From Atopostipes suicloacalis DSM 15692 (GTDB lineage Bacteria; Bacillota; Bacilli; Lactobacillales; Carnobacteriaceae_A): a DNA stretch of 42,585 bases. The notes below the pieces were generated by a model that did no database searches, was not told where the DNA came from, and saw only the letters and a program-made list of their open reading frames with translations. Positions 24,176 through 32,540 of the stretch are shown in pieces; the stretch's first letter is position 1; every line of letters starts with the position of its first letter. The stretch is taken from positions 1 to 42,585 of the forward strand of contig NZ_FQUF01000002.1 of assembly GCF_900129085.1 (NCBI RefSeq), read 5' to 3'. Both the position numbers and the translations under genes were made by a program.

Positions 24176-25513
24176 TTAACCAACAAGTAAATTCATTTCT
24201 GGATAGATAATTCCGGATTCACGTTTTTCATTTGTTAATGACCATAAGAATGTCATCACGCCGACACGGCCGATGAGCATAAGCACGATGAGTATAATTT
24301 TACCGATTAAGGTTAAAGAAGGCGTTAAGCCCATAGTTAATCCTACAGTTCCGATACAAGAAAAGACTTCAATTAATATATATTCAATCCCAAAGCTATC
24401 GGGAATGGTTTCGGTGTTTAATAGAATAAAAGTCGCCAAACTTGCAATCAACATCCCAGATGAAAAGATAAAGAATGAACGACGAATTGTGTCTGATGAA
24501 ATGGAACGATTTAAAACATTTGAATGGTTATAATTGATCGAGCGATAAATGACTAAGACAATAACAAATAACGTAGTAACTTTAATTCCGCCTCCTGTAG
24601 AGCCGGAAGAAGCGCCAATAAACATGAAGACTGTTGTTAAAAAGAGACTCCCCAAGCTTAAGTTGGCATAATCAACGTTTGCGTAACCGGCTGTACGTGG
24701 CGTAACAGATAGGAAAAAGTAATTCGCTAATTGATCACCCAATGATAAGTGAGCAAAGGTTCCATTTTTGTGTTCCGTTACCCAGAAAAGAATTGTTCCT
24801 AAGATCCATAATGAAATAGTGGTTGTCAAAACGATTTTAGAATAATTACTTAATTTACGAGTTTTGCGGTAATTCAGTAAATCTTCCCAAACGATAAAAC
24901 CTAAACCTCCCGCCATAATTAAACTCGCAATAACGAGTAAAATAAAGGGGTTGCTTTGATAATCAATTAAGCTATTTCCGATTAAATCAAAACCAGCATT
25001 ACAAAAAGCAGAAATACTATGGAAAACAGAATAATAAATTCCTTTACCAATTCCAAATTCAGGAAGAAAAACAAAGCCTAAAAGAATCGCACCAAGCAAT
25101 TGCACCGTTAAGGCGAAGCGCACAATTGAAAAGACTTTTTGTTGAATTTGATCTCCTGCGCTAAGCGATAAAGATTCTGAAGCAATACGACGCTGTCTCA
25201 GATTTGGACGATGCTTGAGAATATAAAAATAAAAGATCATCCAGATCGTCATAAACCCAAGTCCACCAATTTCAATTAAAGTGATAATAACCGTCTTCCC
25301 AAAATAGTTCCAATGGGTTGCCGTATTTAACGTTACCTGTCCAGTAACAGCAGTAGCGGATGTAGCCGTAAAGAGCGCATCAATAAAAGAAGTCCACTCG
25401 CCACTTGCTGAAGAAAAAGGAAACCAAAGCAAAAGAGCACCGCATGTAATGACAAAAGCATAAGCGATGACAATGGTCTGTGCAACAGATAATTTTTTTA
25501 GAAAATTTGACAT
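24176..25513 (-). CDS. ktrB: Potassium uptake channel subunit KtrB
   Basis: A 445-aa membrane protein of the Trk/Ktr/HKT superfamily. Four membrane-pore-membrane repeats are visible, with selectivity-filter loops near TATSATAVTGQV, SAFCNAGFDLIG, SVTPRTAGYANV and CIGTVGLTMGLTP; each holds the conserved filter Gly. GASSGSTGGGIKVTT forms the intramembrane gating loop of the third repeat. It takes up K+ in a Na+-dependent way with KtrA. TAGGGTG lies before the ATG. The order ktrB-ktrA is the reverse of the B. subtilis ktrAB operon. No ydaO-type c-di-AMP riboswitch motif was recognised in the 230-bp upstream gap. Confidence 0.93.
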   Translation of the reverse strand: MSNFLKKLSVAQTIVIAYAFVITCGALLLWFPFSSASGEWTSFIDALFTATSATAVTGQVTLNTATHWNYFGKTVIITLIEIGGLGFMTIWMIFYFYILKHRPNLRQRRIASESLSLSAGDQIQQKVFSIVRFALTVQLLGAILLGFVFLPEFGIGKGIYYSVFHSISAFCNAGFDLIGNSLIDYQSNPFILLVIASLIMAGGLGFIVWEDLLNYRKTRKLSNYSKIVLTTTISLWILGTILFWVTEHKNGTFAHLSLGDQLANYFFLSVTPRTAGYANVDYANLSLGSLFLTTVFMFIGASSGSTGGGIKVTTLFVIVLVIYRSINYNHSNVLNRSISSDTIRRSFFIFSSGMLIASLATFILLNTETIPDSFGIEYILIEVFSCIGTVGLTMGLTPSLTLIGKIILIVLMLIGRVGVMTFLWSLTNEKRESGIIYPEMNLLVG

Positions 25514-25552
25514 AAAAACACCCTACAATCCTTAAAATAATTAGTTGTAAAG

Positions 25553-25652
25553 CCACAATATTTTGTGGGAAAAATTGTCCACATAAATGAACCGTATTAG
25601 AATATACCTTAAGTCATCATAAAGCAATAGCCAAATAAAAGAAACTTAAGGT
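25553..25652. promoter_or_regulatory. Inverted repeats in the ktrB leader
   Basis: CCACAA/TTGTGG (25553-25558, 25563-25568) is a small hairpin. ACCTTAAGT at 25606-25614 and ACTTAAGGT at 25644-25652 are perfect 9-bp inverted arms with a 29-nt loop. Both are upstream of ktrB on its strand and could be leader structure or operator. Function unknown. Confidence 0.35.
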
Positions 25653-25696
25653 TATTATAAATATACAAGAAAGGAGAGTAAATATCATCTAAATCG

Positions 25697-25736
25697 CAAA
25701 ACAAAAACACACCCAAGTCTTTAAACAAGAGTGTGT
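25697..25736 (-). terminator. Terminator after deoxynucleoside kinase
   Basis: On the minus strand ACACACTC pairs with GGGTGTGT (plus positions 25729-25736 and 25707-25714) and is followed by TTTTGTTTTG. Confidence 0.65.
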
Positions 25737-25745
25737 CGTATTTTA

Positions 25746-26426
25746 CTAAAGGGAATGATTTTCTTCAAGCATCTGTGCATCTCGTTTTTCCAAGGCTTTT
25801 TTTACCATATCTACCACTTCTTTAGCGTCATTTGGATTATGTACAATGTCATATTTATCAATATCAATTTTCAAAACTTGCGACGCGTCATAATGATGGT
25901 CCACCCAATCATCATAACCTTCCCATAAAGTTTTGTAGTAAGCCATTAATGATTCATCTTGCTCAAAGTCTCGCCCACGTGTTCCAATCCGACGTAGAAT
26001 TTCTTCAAAAGAACCATGTAAATAAACCATTAAATCAGGGGCTTTTTTAGGTAATTCATCCAACTCTTCCATCATGTTCTCTAATAATTCTTCATAAATT
26101 TTAAATTCTAATTCCGAAATACGACCAATATCGTAATTTATTTTACAGAAATACCAATCTTCATAAATGGATCGATCAAGAACATTATTTCTATCAACTA
26201 ATGCTTCTTTAATTGAGCGAAAACGACTACTTAAAAAAGTTAGTTGTAGTAAAAAAGGGTAACGTTTTTCTTGTTCTTCTTCTTCAGTGGCCGTATAAAA
26301 TAATTCCAATAAAGGATTATTATCTACCTGTTCAAAGAATACATCACTTCCCAATTCTTGACCCAGTAATTTGGCTACTGAAGTTTTCCCAGCCCCAATC
26401 ATTCCACCAACTACAATCACACTCAT
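25746..26426 (-). CDS. Deoxynucleoside kinase
   Basis: A 226-aa kinase of the dNK family (deoxyadenosine/deoxyguanosine kinase type), which phosphorylates deoxynucleosides for salvage. The P-loop GGMIGAGKTS is at 7-16, the substrate motif with catalytic Glu is FFEQVDNNPLL, the ERS/DRS motif is DRSIYED, and the lid with arginines is RRIGTRGRDFEQDE. Which base is preferred cannot be read reliably; these genes often occur in tandem pairs in lactobacilli, but only one is present here. The ribosome binding site AGGAG is unusually close to the ATG (3 nt), with a second AGAGG upstream. Confidence 0.9.
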   Translation of the reverse strand: MSVIVVGGMIGAGKTSVAKLLGQELGSDVFFEQVDNNPLLELFYTATEEEEQEKRYPFLLQLTFLSSRFRSIKEALVDRNNVLDRSIYEDWYFCKINYDIGRISELEFKIYEELLENMMEELDELPKKAPDLMVYLHGSFEEILRRIGTRGRDFEQDESLMAYYKTLWEGYDDWVDHHYDASQVLKIDIDKYDIVHNPNDAKEVVDMVKKALEKRDAQMLEENHSL

Positions 26427-26511
26427 ACACTCCTATCCTCTCACTTGCTTCGTTTTAAATATTCAGCTTGTCTATCATACTCAAATTGACGATAAACTTC
26501 AACATAAAACA

Positions 26512-26552
26512 CCATATATTGTATTATAATTTTCGGTAGAAACTATATATGG
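26512..26552. promoter_or_regulatory. Inverted repeat bracketing a -10 box upstream of O-acetyltransferase gene
   Basis: CCATATAT (26512-26519) and ATATATGG (26545-26552) bracket a TATAAT at 26525-26530. The geometry would let a repressor or a DNA cruciform cover the promoter. Confidence 0.4.
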
Positions 26553-26605
26553 TTATAAACGTTGTAATAATAAGCTTTCAAAACAAGAGACTTCTATGGT
26601 ATGAT

Positions 26606-26637
26606 AAAGTGTATTTAGGTAAGACAAAGTGTATTTA
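26606..26637 (+). repeat. 12-bp direct repeat with 20-bp step before O-acetyltransferase gene
   Basis: AAAGTGTATTTA occurs at 26606-26617 and again at 26626-26637. The 20-bp spacing puts both on about the same face of the helix. It lies just before the ribosome binding site, so it is inside or near the leader. Confidence 0.55.
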
Positions 26638-26658
26638 AGAGGGTAGGGATAAAAAATA

Positions 26659-27231
26659 ATGACAAATGAATACGAAAGAATGTTAAAAGAAAAATGGTAT
26701 GATGCGAATAATGATGAACGCCTCATAAAGATTCGAAGAGAAGTCCAAGACTTATGTTTTGAATACAATCAAACACGACCATCGGATTTAAAAAGAAGAA
26801 ATGAATTATTAGAACAGATTCTAGGAGAGGTTCCAGAAAATGTGGAGATGGTCGCACCTATTTGGGTAGACTATGGTAAACATTTAAAATTAGGGAAAAA
26901 TGTTTTTGTCAATGCGAATTCTTATTTTATGGATGGAAATTATATTACTATTGGAGATAATGTGTTTATTGGACCAGATGGTGGGTTCTATACGAATACT
27001 CATCCAGAAAATATTCAATCGCGCAACGAAGGATTAGAAAAAGCCCTTCCAATTACTATTGAAAAGAATGTCTGGCTTGGCGCAAACGTTTCGGTCATGC
27101 CAGGGGTTACAATCGGAGAGGGCTCAGTCATTGGTGCGGGGAGTGTCGTAACCAAAAATATCCCCAAACATTCAGTGGCAGTAGGCAATCCCTGCCGAGT
27201 TATTCGCCAAACGAAAGAAACATTGGATTAA
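26659..27231 (+). CDS. Maltose/galactoside-type sugar O-acetyltransferase
   Basis: A 190-aa acetyl-CoA-dependent O-acetyltransferase of the LacA/Maa hexapeptide family. The N-terminal Mac domain ([17 protein letters not shown]) is followed by a left-handed beta-helix made of hexapeptide repeats ([20 protein letters not shown], then [20 protein letters not shown] and [13 protein letters not shown]). The catalytic His is in YTNTHPENI. The C-terminal GNPCRVIR is typical. It probably acetylates a glucoside or maltoside, perhaps for detoxification. AGGG about 9 nt before the ATG is a modest ribosome binding site. Unusual direct and inverted repeats lie upstream. Confidence 0.92.
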   Translation: MTNEYERMLKEKWYDANNDERLIKIRREVQDLCFEYNQTRPSDLKRRNELLEQILGEVPENVEMVAPIWVDYGKHLKLGKNVFVNANSYFMDGNYITIGDNVFIGPDGGFYTNTHPENIQSRNEGLEKALPITIEKNVWLGANVSVMPGVTIGEGSVIGAGSVVTKNIPKHSVAVGNPCRVIRQTKETLD

Positions 27232-27333
27232 TGTCTATTATTTCCAACTATATTTATAATAAATTCACAATTACTCACTAGAATGAGACTAGAAGATCAA
27301 AAGATTATTTCGGATTGAAACGGAGATAGACAG

Positions 27334-28203
27334 ATGAAGACAGCTATTATTATAGATAGCACCGCTTATGTAAATGAAGAATTAAGAAACCATCCCGATG
27401 TCTATGAGTTATTTTTAACCTCGACATTTGAAGATGGCACTCAGTTTTTAGATAGTACAGACCCTGAAGTTCAAAAAGATTTTTACAGTAAATTACAAAC
27501 GTCAGATAAAATACCGACTACTTCACAGCCAGCACTAGGAGAATACATTGCTTTAATTGAAGAAATTATTGAAAAAGGGTATGACCAGTTATTATGTATC
27601 CATTTATCTCAAACGTTCAGTGGAACCTATCAAACAGCTAAAATGCTGATTGGTGAGTATAAAAACCAAATTCAGGCACACGTGATTGATTCAAAAGGCG
27701 TCTCATTAATTATTGGCGCCTTAGTAGAACAAGCACTGGATATGATTGAAAAAGAAGTTCCATTTGAAGATATTTGTAAGAAAACAGAATGGTCCGCTAA
27801 ACATGGAACCATTTACTTAACAGTTTCCGATTTAGATAATTTAGCAAAAAGTGGGCGTGCCAATAAGGCTGTCGCAAAAATCGGTGGTTTATTAAAAATC
27901 CGCCCCTTACTATGTGTGAATGGAAAAGGGGAAGTCGAACTTTTAGAAAAAATCCGAACCGATAAAAAGGTAAACCAACGATTAGCTGAAATTGCGTGCG
28001 AAGATTTTGAACGATTTAATGGCCAAATGATGTTAAAATTTGCGCATGCAGTGGATAAAGAAAAATTACAAGATGCGATTAAAGTTGTTCATAAAGAATT
28101 ACCAAATTTAGACTACGAAGTGGGCACATTAGGTCCCGTGATTGGTACACATACCGGCGTTGGAACAGTAGGCATGGGAACTATTCCAATTGCAGATTAT
28201 TAA
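27334..28203 (+). CDS. DegV family fatty-acid-binding protein
   Basis: A 289-aa protein of the DegV/FakB family, which binds a fatty acid and presents it to the kinase FakA for phosphorylation and entry into phospholipid synthesis. Visible landmarks: the N-terminal IIIDSTAYVNEEL, the fatty-acid-contact motif PTTSQPALGEYI, LSQTFSGTYQTAK, and the C-terminal GPVIGTHTGVGTVGMG. GGAG lies upstream of the ATG. No fakA gene is nearby. It is probably monocistronic, ending in a strong terminator. Confidence 0.92.
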   Translation: MKTAIIIDSTAYVNEELRNHPDVYELFLTSTFEDGTQFLDSTDPEVQKDFYSKLQTSDKIPTTSQPALGEYIALIEEIIEKGYDQLLCIHLSQTFSGTYQTAKMLIGEYKNQIQAHVIDSKGVSLIIGALVEQALDMIEKEVPFEDICKKTEWSAKHGTIYLTVSDLDNLAKSGRANKAVAKIGGLLKIRPLLCVNGKGEVELLEKIRTDKKVNQRLAEIACEDFERFNGQMMLKFAHAVDKEKLQDAIKVVHKELPNLDYEVGTLGPVIGTHTGVGTVGMGTIPIADY

Positions 28204-28219
28204 ATTTACATAAGCCATT

Positions 28220-28263
28220 AAAAGACCCCTTACCTTTTGAAAGAAATGTAGGGGTCTTTTTTA
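28220..28263 (+). terminator. Terminator after degV gene
   Basis: AAAAGACCCCT at 28220-28230 pairs perfectly with AGGGGTCTTTT at 28250-28260, followed by T's. Confidence 0.88.
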
Positions 28264-28329
28264 ACTGAAATAGATCAGGGTCAAAAACACGAAATATCTT
28301 GAGATAGATATAAAGGATAGTTGCTGAAT

Positions 28330-28368
28330 AAAAAGAGAGAATACAGCATATAAACTGTATCCTCTCCG
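28330..28368 (-). terminator. Terminator of the betaine importer operon
   Basis: GAGAGAATACAG (28335-28346) pairs with CTGTATCCTCTC (28355-28366) apart from one position. On the minus strand it is followed by five T's. Confidence 0.8.
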
Positions 28369-28383
28369 TTGTTATATATATAT

Positions 28384-29274
28384 TTACTTTTCGTCAAAGA
28401 CGCCTTCAAGCCATGAATCAACTTTCTCTCGATTTTCATTAATCCAATTTTTAGCAGCAGTGCGGTCATCAGCTCCGGCTTCCATAGCGTGAGTGACACG
28501 ATCCATATCTTCAGCTTCCCAATAAAAGTTATCTATAATTTGATAAGCTTCAGGGTGTTCTTCTTTTAGGCCTTTTCGTGCTAACGTATAAATACTTTCA
28601 GTTTCACCATAGGCTAATTTTGGATCATCTAATAATTTCAAGCCATATTCATCAAACATCCAATGAGGTGTCCACGCACTGACTATGATTTCTTCGTGAT
28701 TTTGTACTGCACTTTCAACGGAAGCAAGCATTGCGCCTGTGGATGGACTTTCAAGTTCCCAACCGTGAAGATTATCATAAATTTTCATCGCTTCTTCTGT
28801 CTGAACAGTAACTCCAGCTCCAGGCTCAATACTCATGATTGTCTGATCCGCTTCATCATCTAACGCATCGATTGAATCAACATCCATATAATCAGGAACG
28901 GCCAACCCAGCTTCAGCACCTTCCAAGTTAGGCCCAAGATTATCTAAACTATCCTCATATTCAGCATAAGTTGTTCCATGAGTTGTAGGTAACCAAGCAG
29001 CCGTCATTGCATCGGATTGTCCATTTGCAATGGATTCATACATAATAGCATTGTCTACGGAAACCATCCGCACATTAAATCCTGCTTCTTCAAGAACTAA
29101 ACCTAAGACAGTAGAGGAAGCAATTTCTGTTTCATAAGGATTATGAACGATTTGAATGGTTTCACCGGATCGTTGTTCAGAAAAATTTGTATGTTTAAAA
29201 CTATAAATAGCTTCTGATAAGAATAAAACAACAAGTAAGAATCCAATCATCCAATTAATAGTTTTCTTCTTCAT
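28384..29274 (-). CDS. opuAC: Glycine betaine/choline ABC transporter binding protein (OpuAC type)
   Basis: A 296-aa substrate-binding protein of the OpuAC/ProX family, which captures glycine betaine or related osmolytes. The N terminus is one hydrophobic helix (WMIGFLLVVLFLSEAIYSF) with no lipobox cysteine, so it is held by an uncleaved signal anchor or released, not lipid-modified. Aromatic residues for the quaternary-ammonium cage appear in TAAWLPTTHGTTY, NLHGWELESPS and VSAWTPHWMF. It is the last gene of the operon with the permease and ATPase. Unlike the lactococcal OpuABC fusion, binding protein and permease are separate genes here. Confidence 0.88.
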   Translation of the reverse strand: MKKKTINWMIGFLLVVLFLSEAIYSFKHTNFSEQRSGETIQIVHNPYETEIASSTVLGLVLEEAGFNVRMVSVDNAIMYESIANGQSDAMTAAWLPTTHGTTYAEYEDSLDNLGPNLEGAEAGLAVPDYMDVDSIDALDDEADQTIMSIEPGAGVTVQTEEAMKIYDNLHGWELESPSTGAMLASVESAVQNHEEIIVSAWTPHWMFDEYGLKLLDDPKLAYGETESIYTLARKGLKEEHPEAYQIIDNFYWEAEDMDRVTHAMEAGADDRTAAKNWINENREKVDSWLEGVFDEK

Positions 29275-29292
29275 TTAATTTTCCCTTTCCAT

Positions 29293-30147
29293 CTATTCCC
29301 TATGATTTTTATTCGCGCTTTGTAAGAGACGGTCTATAATAATCGCAAGCACCACTAAAGCGAATCCAGAGACAAAACCAGAGCCCACTTGTCCACGTTG
29401 TAGAGCGGTTAGTACGTTGGTACCTAAGCCTGGCGCTCCAATCATTGAAGCCGTAACGACCATAGATAAAGCAAGAAGGACCGTTTGGTTAACGCCCGCC
29501 ATAATGGTGGATTGAGCATTTGGTAATTCTACTTTATATAATTTTTGCCAACCGGTACTTCCAAACGAATCCGCTGCTTCGACTAATTCTTCAGGGACTT
29601 GGCGAATACCTAGGTTTGTGAAGCGGACAATGGGCGGGAGTGCAAAGATGACGGAGGCAAATACGCCCGGCACCATACCGATCCCAAAGAAAGATACTGC
29701 TGGAATTAAGTAAACAAAGGCCGGCATTGTTTGCATAAAGTCTAGAATCGGTTGAATAATCTTTTGTGCAATGGAGCTTTTAGCCATCAAAATCCCTAAA
29801 GGAATCCCAATCACAATAGAAATAAGACTAGCGACGATAATTAAGGTTAAAGTATTCATCATGTTTCCCCAAAGATTTTGGTTTTGAATATACAATAAAC
29901 CAATTCCCGCAAAAAAGGGCAATCCATATCTTCTGTCATTAACAAAATACGCAATGACAATGACTAGAAGAATAAAAATTAAAGGTGGAATCAACATAAG
30001 GTAGGACGTCATAAACTCCATAAATTTGGTTCCCACATTTTCTAAAGCATCAAATAAAAAACTAAAATGAACGGTAATCCACTCAATTAATTTTGTCACT
30101 CCATGTGAGACAGGTAATTGTGGTAATAAATCTAATAAACTACTCAT
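29293..30147 (-). CDS. opuAB: Glycine betaine/choline ABC transporter permease (OpuAB type)
   Basis: A 284-aa membrane protein that forms the importer channel. An N-terminal amphipathic and hydrophobic stretch precedes about seven membrane segments. The ATPase-contact EAA loop is seen as ELVEAADSFGSTGWQKLYKVELPNA. GAPGLGTNVLTALQRGQVGSGF is the conserved C-terminal signature of OpuAB/ProW permeases. Its start overlaps the end of the ATPase gene by 8 nt, so translation is coupled. The binding-protein gene begins 18 nt after it. Confidence 0.92.
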   Translation of the reverse strand: MSSLLDLLPQLPVSHGVTKLIEWITVHFSFLFDALENVGTKFMEFMTSYLMLIPPLIFILLVIVIAYFVNDRRYGLPFFAGIGLLYIQNQNLWGNMMNTLTLIIVASLISIVIGIPLGILMAKSSIAQKIIQPILDFMQTMPAFVYLIPAVSFFGIGMVPGVFASVIFALPPIVRFTNLGIRQVPEELVEAADSFGSTGWQKLYKVELPNAQSTIMAGVNQTVLLALSMVVTASMIGAPGLGTNVLTALQRGQVGSGFVSGFALVVLAIIIDRLLQSANKNHRE

Positions 30148-31384
30148 GATTTATCTCCTCCTTTGTTTCTTTAGCTTTTTGATCTGGATCAATTGCATCG
30201 TATTGTACGCCCGTTGTCATTGCACCAATCACGTTACTACGTACGATAATTCCTTCGATTTCACTTTGTTCATTGGTAATAACAATGGGTGTTTCCGTTT
30301 CATGGACGACATCGAAAATGTCATCGACTAAAACATCAGGTTCAATTTCAGGAACATCTTTATTAATAATTTTAGAAATATTTTCATGACCTTTTTCATA
30401 TAAGTGTTCGACATCTTCGCGCGTAACATAACCAAGCAAACGTTCCTCTTTATCGACGACTAAAATATTGCTCATATTATTTTCTTTCATTATACGAAGA
30501 ACATTGGCTGGTTTTTCTCTTTCACCCGAGAGAGCCGCTGGTTTTTCCATGATGTGTTCAGCAGTATAAACTTTCGTTCGGTCAATATCTTCAACAAAAC
30601 GTTTCACATAGTCATTGGCAGGATTTGCTAAAATTTCTTGCCCTGTACCCACTTGTACAACCTCACCGTCTCTCATGATGGCAATTCGGTCGCCTAGACG
30701 TAAAGATTCATTTAAATCATGGGTAATAAAAATGATCGTTTTATTCATCGTTTTTTGCATTTCAATTAATTCATCCTGCATATCCCGACGAATTAAGGGA
30801 TCTAATGCGGAGAAAGCTTCATCCATTAATAAGATATCGGGGTCATTCGCCAAAGCGCGAGCGAGACCTACTCGTTGTTGCATTCCTCCCGATAATTGAT
30901 CAGGGTATTGGTCTTTATAAGGAAGAAGGCCGGCATTCTCTAAAGCTGCTTCTGCGTTTTTCTGACGTTCTTTTTTATCGATTCCTTGGACTTCTAATCC
31001 ATATTCTGTATTTTCTAAAATGGTTCGATGGGGAAATAACCCAAAGTTTTGAAAGACCATACTGATCTTTTTACGGCGAACTTCGCGTAAGGCTTTTGTA
31101 TCCATAACAGAAATATTATCTTCATCAATATAGATGTTTCCACTTGTCGGTTCAATCAAGCGATTTAGCATCCGAACCAATGTAGATTTTCCACTTCCGG
31201 AAAGCCCCATGATGACAAAGATCTCTCCTTCTTCGACATCAAAAGTTGCTTGCTTGACACCGATAGTTGCTCCTGTTGTTTCTAAAATTTCACGTTTATT
31301 TTTACCTTCATCAATTAAATCTAAAGCTTCTTTTTGTTTATTTCCAAAAATTTTTGTTAAGTTTTCAATTCGTAATTTACTCAC
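30140..31384 (-). CDS. opuAA: Glycine betaine/choline ABC transporter ATPase (OpuAA type)
   Basis: A 414-aa ATPase with Walker A GLSGSGKS, signature LSGGMQQR and Walker B ILLMDEAFSALD, then two CBS domains (from HIMEKPAALSGE, and from INKDVPEIEPDVLVDDIF) that sense ionic strength or c-di-AMP in OpuA systems. The N-terminal extension (KEALDLIDEGKNKREI) is typical for this branch. The frame is open 22 codons further, but AGAGGAA before GTG 31384 and the conserved SKLRIENLTKIFG start fix this start. It is the first gene of a three-gene operon, expected to rise under osmotic stress. Confidence 0.93.
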   Translation of the reverse strand: MSKLRIENLTKIFGNKQKEALDLIDEGKNKREILETTGATIGVKQATFDVEEGEIFVIMGLSGSGKSTLVRMLNRLIEPTSGNIYIDEDNISVMDTKALREVRRKKISMVFQNFGLFPHRTILENTEYGLEVQGIDKKERQKNAEAALENAGLLPYKDQYPDQLSGGMQQRVGLARALANDPDILLMDEAFSALDPLIRRDMQDELIEMQKTMNKTIIFITHDLNESLRLGDRIAIMRDGEVVQVGTGQEILANPANDYVKRFVEDIDRTKVYTAEHIMEKPAALSGEREKPANVLRIMKENNMSNILVVDKEERLLGYVTREDVEHLYEKGHENISKIINKDVPEIEPDVLVDDIFDVVHETETPIVITNEQSEIEGIIVRSNVIGAMTTGVQYDAIDPDQKAKETKEEINHE

Positions 31385-31709
31385 TGAATTTCCTCTCTTT
31401 CTGTCGTTTTTATAAAAAACACACGCTAGCCACAATAACATAGACCCCATGCCATGTAAAATGATTAAACTCTAACAAATCCATGTATTAGCAATGATTG
31501 TGCTTACAAGTATTCGAATCATCCCTTTTAAAAATTATCAAATTATTTTTTCCCTTTGAAGAACAAGATGAGTTAAATTTGAAATCCTATGCAAAATGTT
31601 GTATTTATTTTTTTGTCTATATTAAAGTAGAGAAGAACAATAGAAGAAGGTTGGATGAACTCTATAAAGATAATAGACAAAGGAAAGAATCGAAAAAGGG
31701 AGGAAGCCC
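31385..31709. other. Divergent intergenic region between opuA and SDR genes
   Basis: This 325-bp AT-rich region must hold the promoters of both divergent transcripts. A possible plus-strand pair is TTGTAT with TATTAA near 31598-31625. No strong operator, terminator or small gene could be supported; short open frames here lack ribosome binding sites. Confidence 0.35.
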
Positions 31710-32522
31710 ATGGATTTAGGGATTAAAGGAAAGATTGCATTAATAACAGGAGCAGCAACAGGGATTGGGGAAGCAACTGCACGACAATTACTCGAGGAAG
31801 AAGCTGTTGTCGTATTAAACGATACAAACAAAGAACAATTGGAAGAGACTGCACAAAAGTTAAATGAAATAGAAAGGTTTTCGGGAAGAGTCTATTCGTA
31901 CCCGGCCGATATCGTCAGTCAATCGGATTTAAAGAAGATGCATGATTATATTACCAGCGAAGTTGGCGTTATTGATATTTTAGTACAAAATGCGGGAATA
32001 TCTGGTGAACAAGGATTATTTCATGAATTAGAAGATGACGTTTGGCTGAAGACGATTCAAACAGATTTGCTTGGACCGACTCGATTAGTTCGAGAATTTT
32101 TATCAGATTTACGAACGGGTGGCTGGGGGCGACTCGTTTTTCTCTCTTCAGAAAATGCTGTTCAGCCTTATGAAGATGAGTTACCCTATGATGCGGCTAA
32201 AGCAGCTATTTTAGCTTTTAGTAAGGGACTATCCAACACTTACGCAGAAGAAGGTTTACTTATAAATACTGTTTCTCCTGCTTTTATCAAGACAGAGATG
32301 ACAGATGAGTTGATTGAAAAAGAAATGAAAGCTAGTGATAAAAGCAAAGAGGAAGTTGTTGAGAACTTTCTCAATGAAAAGAAGCCTTTCATGGCCATTA
32401 AACGACGTGGAAGAGTGGAAGAAGTTGCTGCTGTGATTACCTTTTTGTGTTCAGATAAAGCAAGTTTTGTCAATGGAGCAAACTATCGGGTTGATGGCGG
32501 CTCTGTAGCGACAATTAATTAA
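31710..32522 (+). CDS. Short-chain dehydrogenase/reductase
   Basis: A 270-aa classical SDR. The cofactor motif TGAATGIG is at 13-20, NAG at 94-96 (VQNAGIS), and the catalytic residues are S146 or S147 in FLSSENA with Y160 and K164 in YDAAK. Asp at position 38 after the second strand favours NAD(H). The end VNGANYRVDGGS is typical for the family. The substrate is unknown. GGGAGG precedes the ATG. The FAD oxidoreductase gene follows after 18 nt, so the two probably act together, for instance in redox conversion of a small alcohol or ketone. Confidence 0.9.
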   Translation: MDLGIKGKIALITGAATGIGEATARQLLEEEAVVVLNDTNKEQLEETAQKLNEIERFSGRVYSYPADIVSQSDLKKMHDYITSEVGVIDILVQNAGISGEQGLFHELEDDVWLKTIQTDLLGPTRLVREFLSDLRTGGWGRLVFLSSENAVQPYEDELPYDAAKAAILAFSKGLSNTYAEEGLLINTVSPAFIKTEMTDELIEKEMKASDKSKEEVVENFLNEKKPFMAIKRRGRVEEVAAVITFLCSDKASFVNGANYRVDGGSVATIN

Positions 32523-32540
32523 TGAAAGGATGCGAATAGA

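Noticed and set aside
24273-24533. Plus-strand protein inside ktrB
   Set aside because: It is the antisense shadow of a clear channel gene, with no ribosome binding site or family likeness.
25514-25745. ydaO-type c-di-AMP riboswitch before ktrB
   Set aside because: The expected conserved blocks are absent on the minus strand. Only simple inverted repeats are visible.
31498-31719. Small gene upstream of the SDR
   Set aside because: It overlaps the SDR start, lacks a ribosome binding site and its composition looks like non-coding AT-rich DNA.
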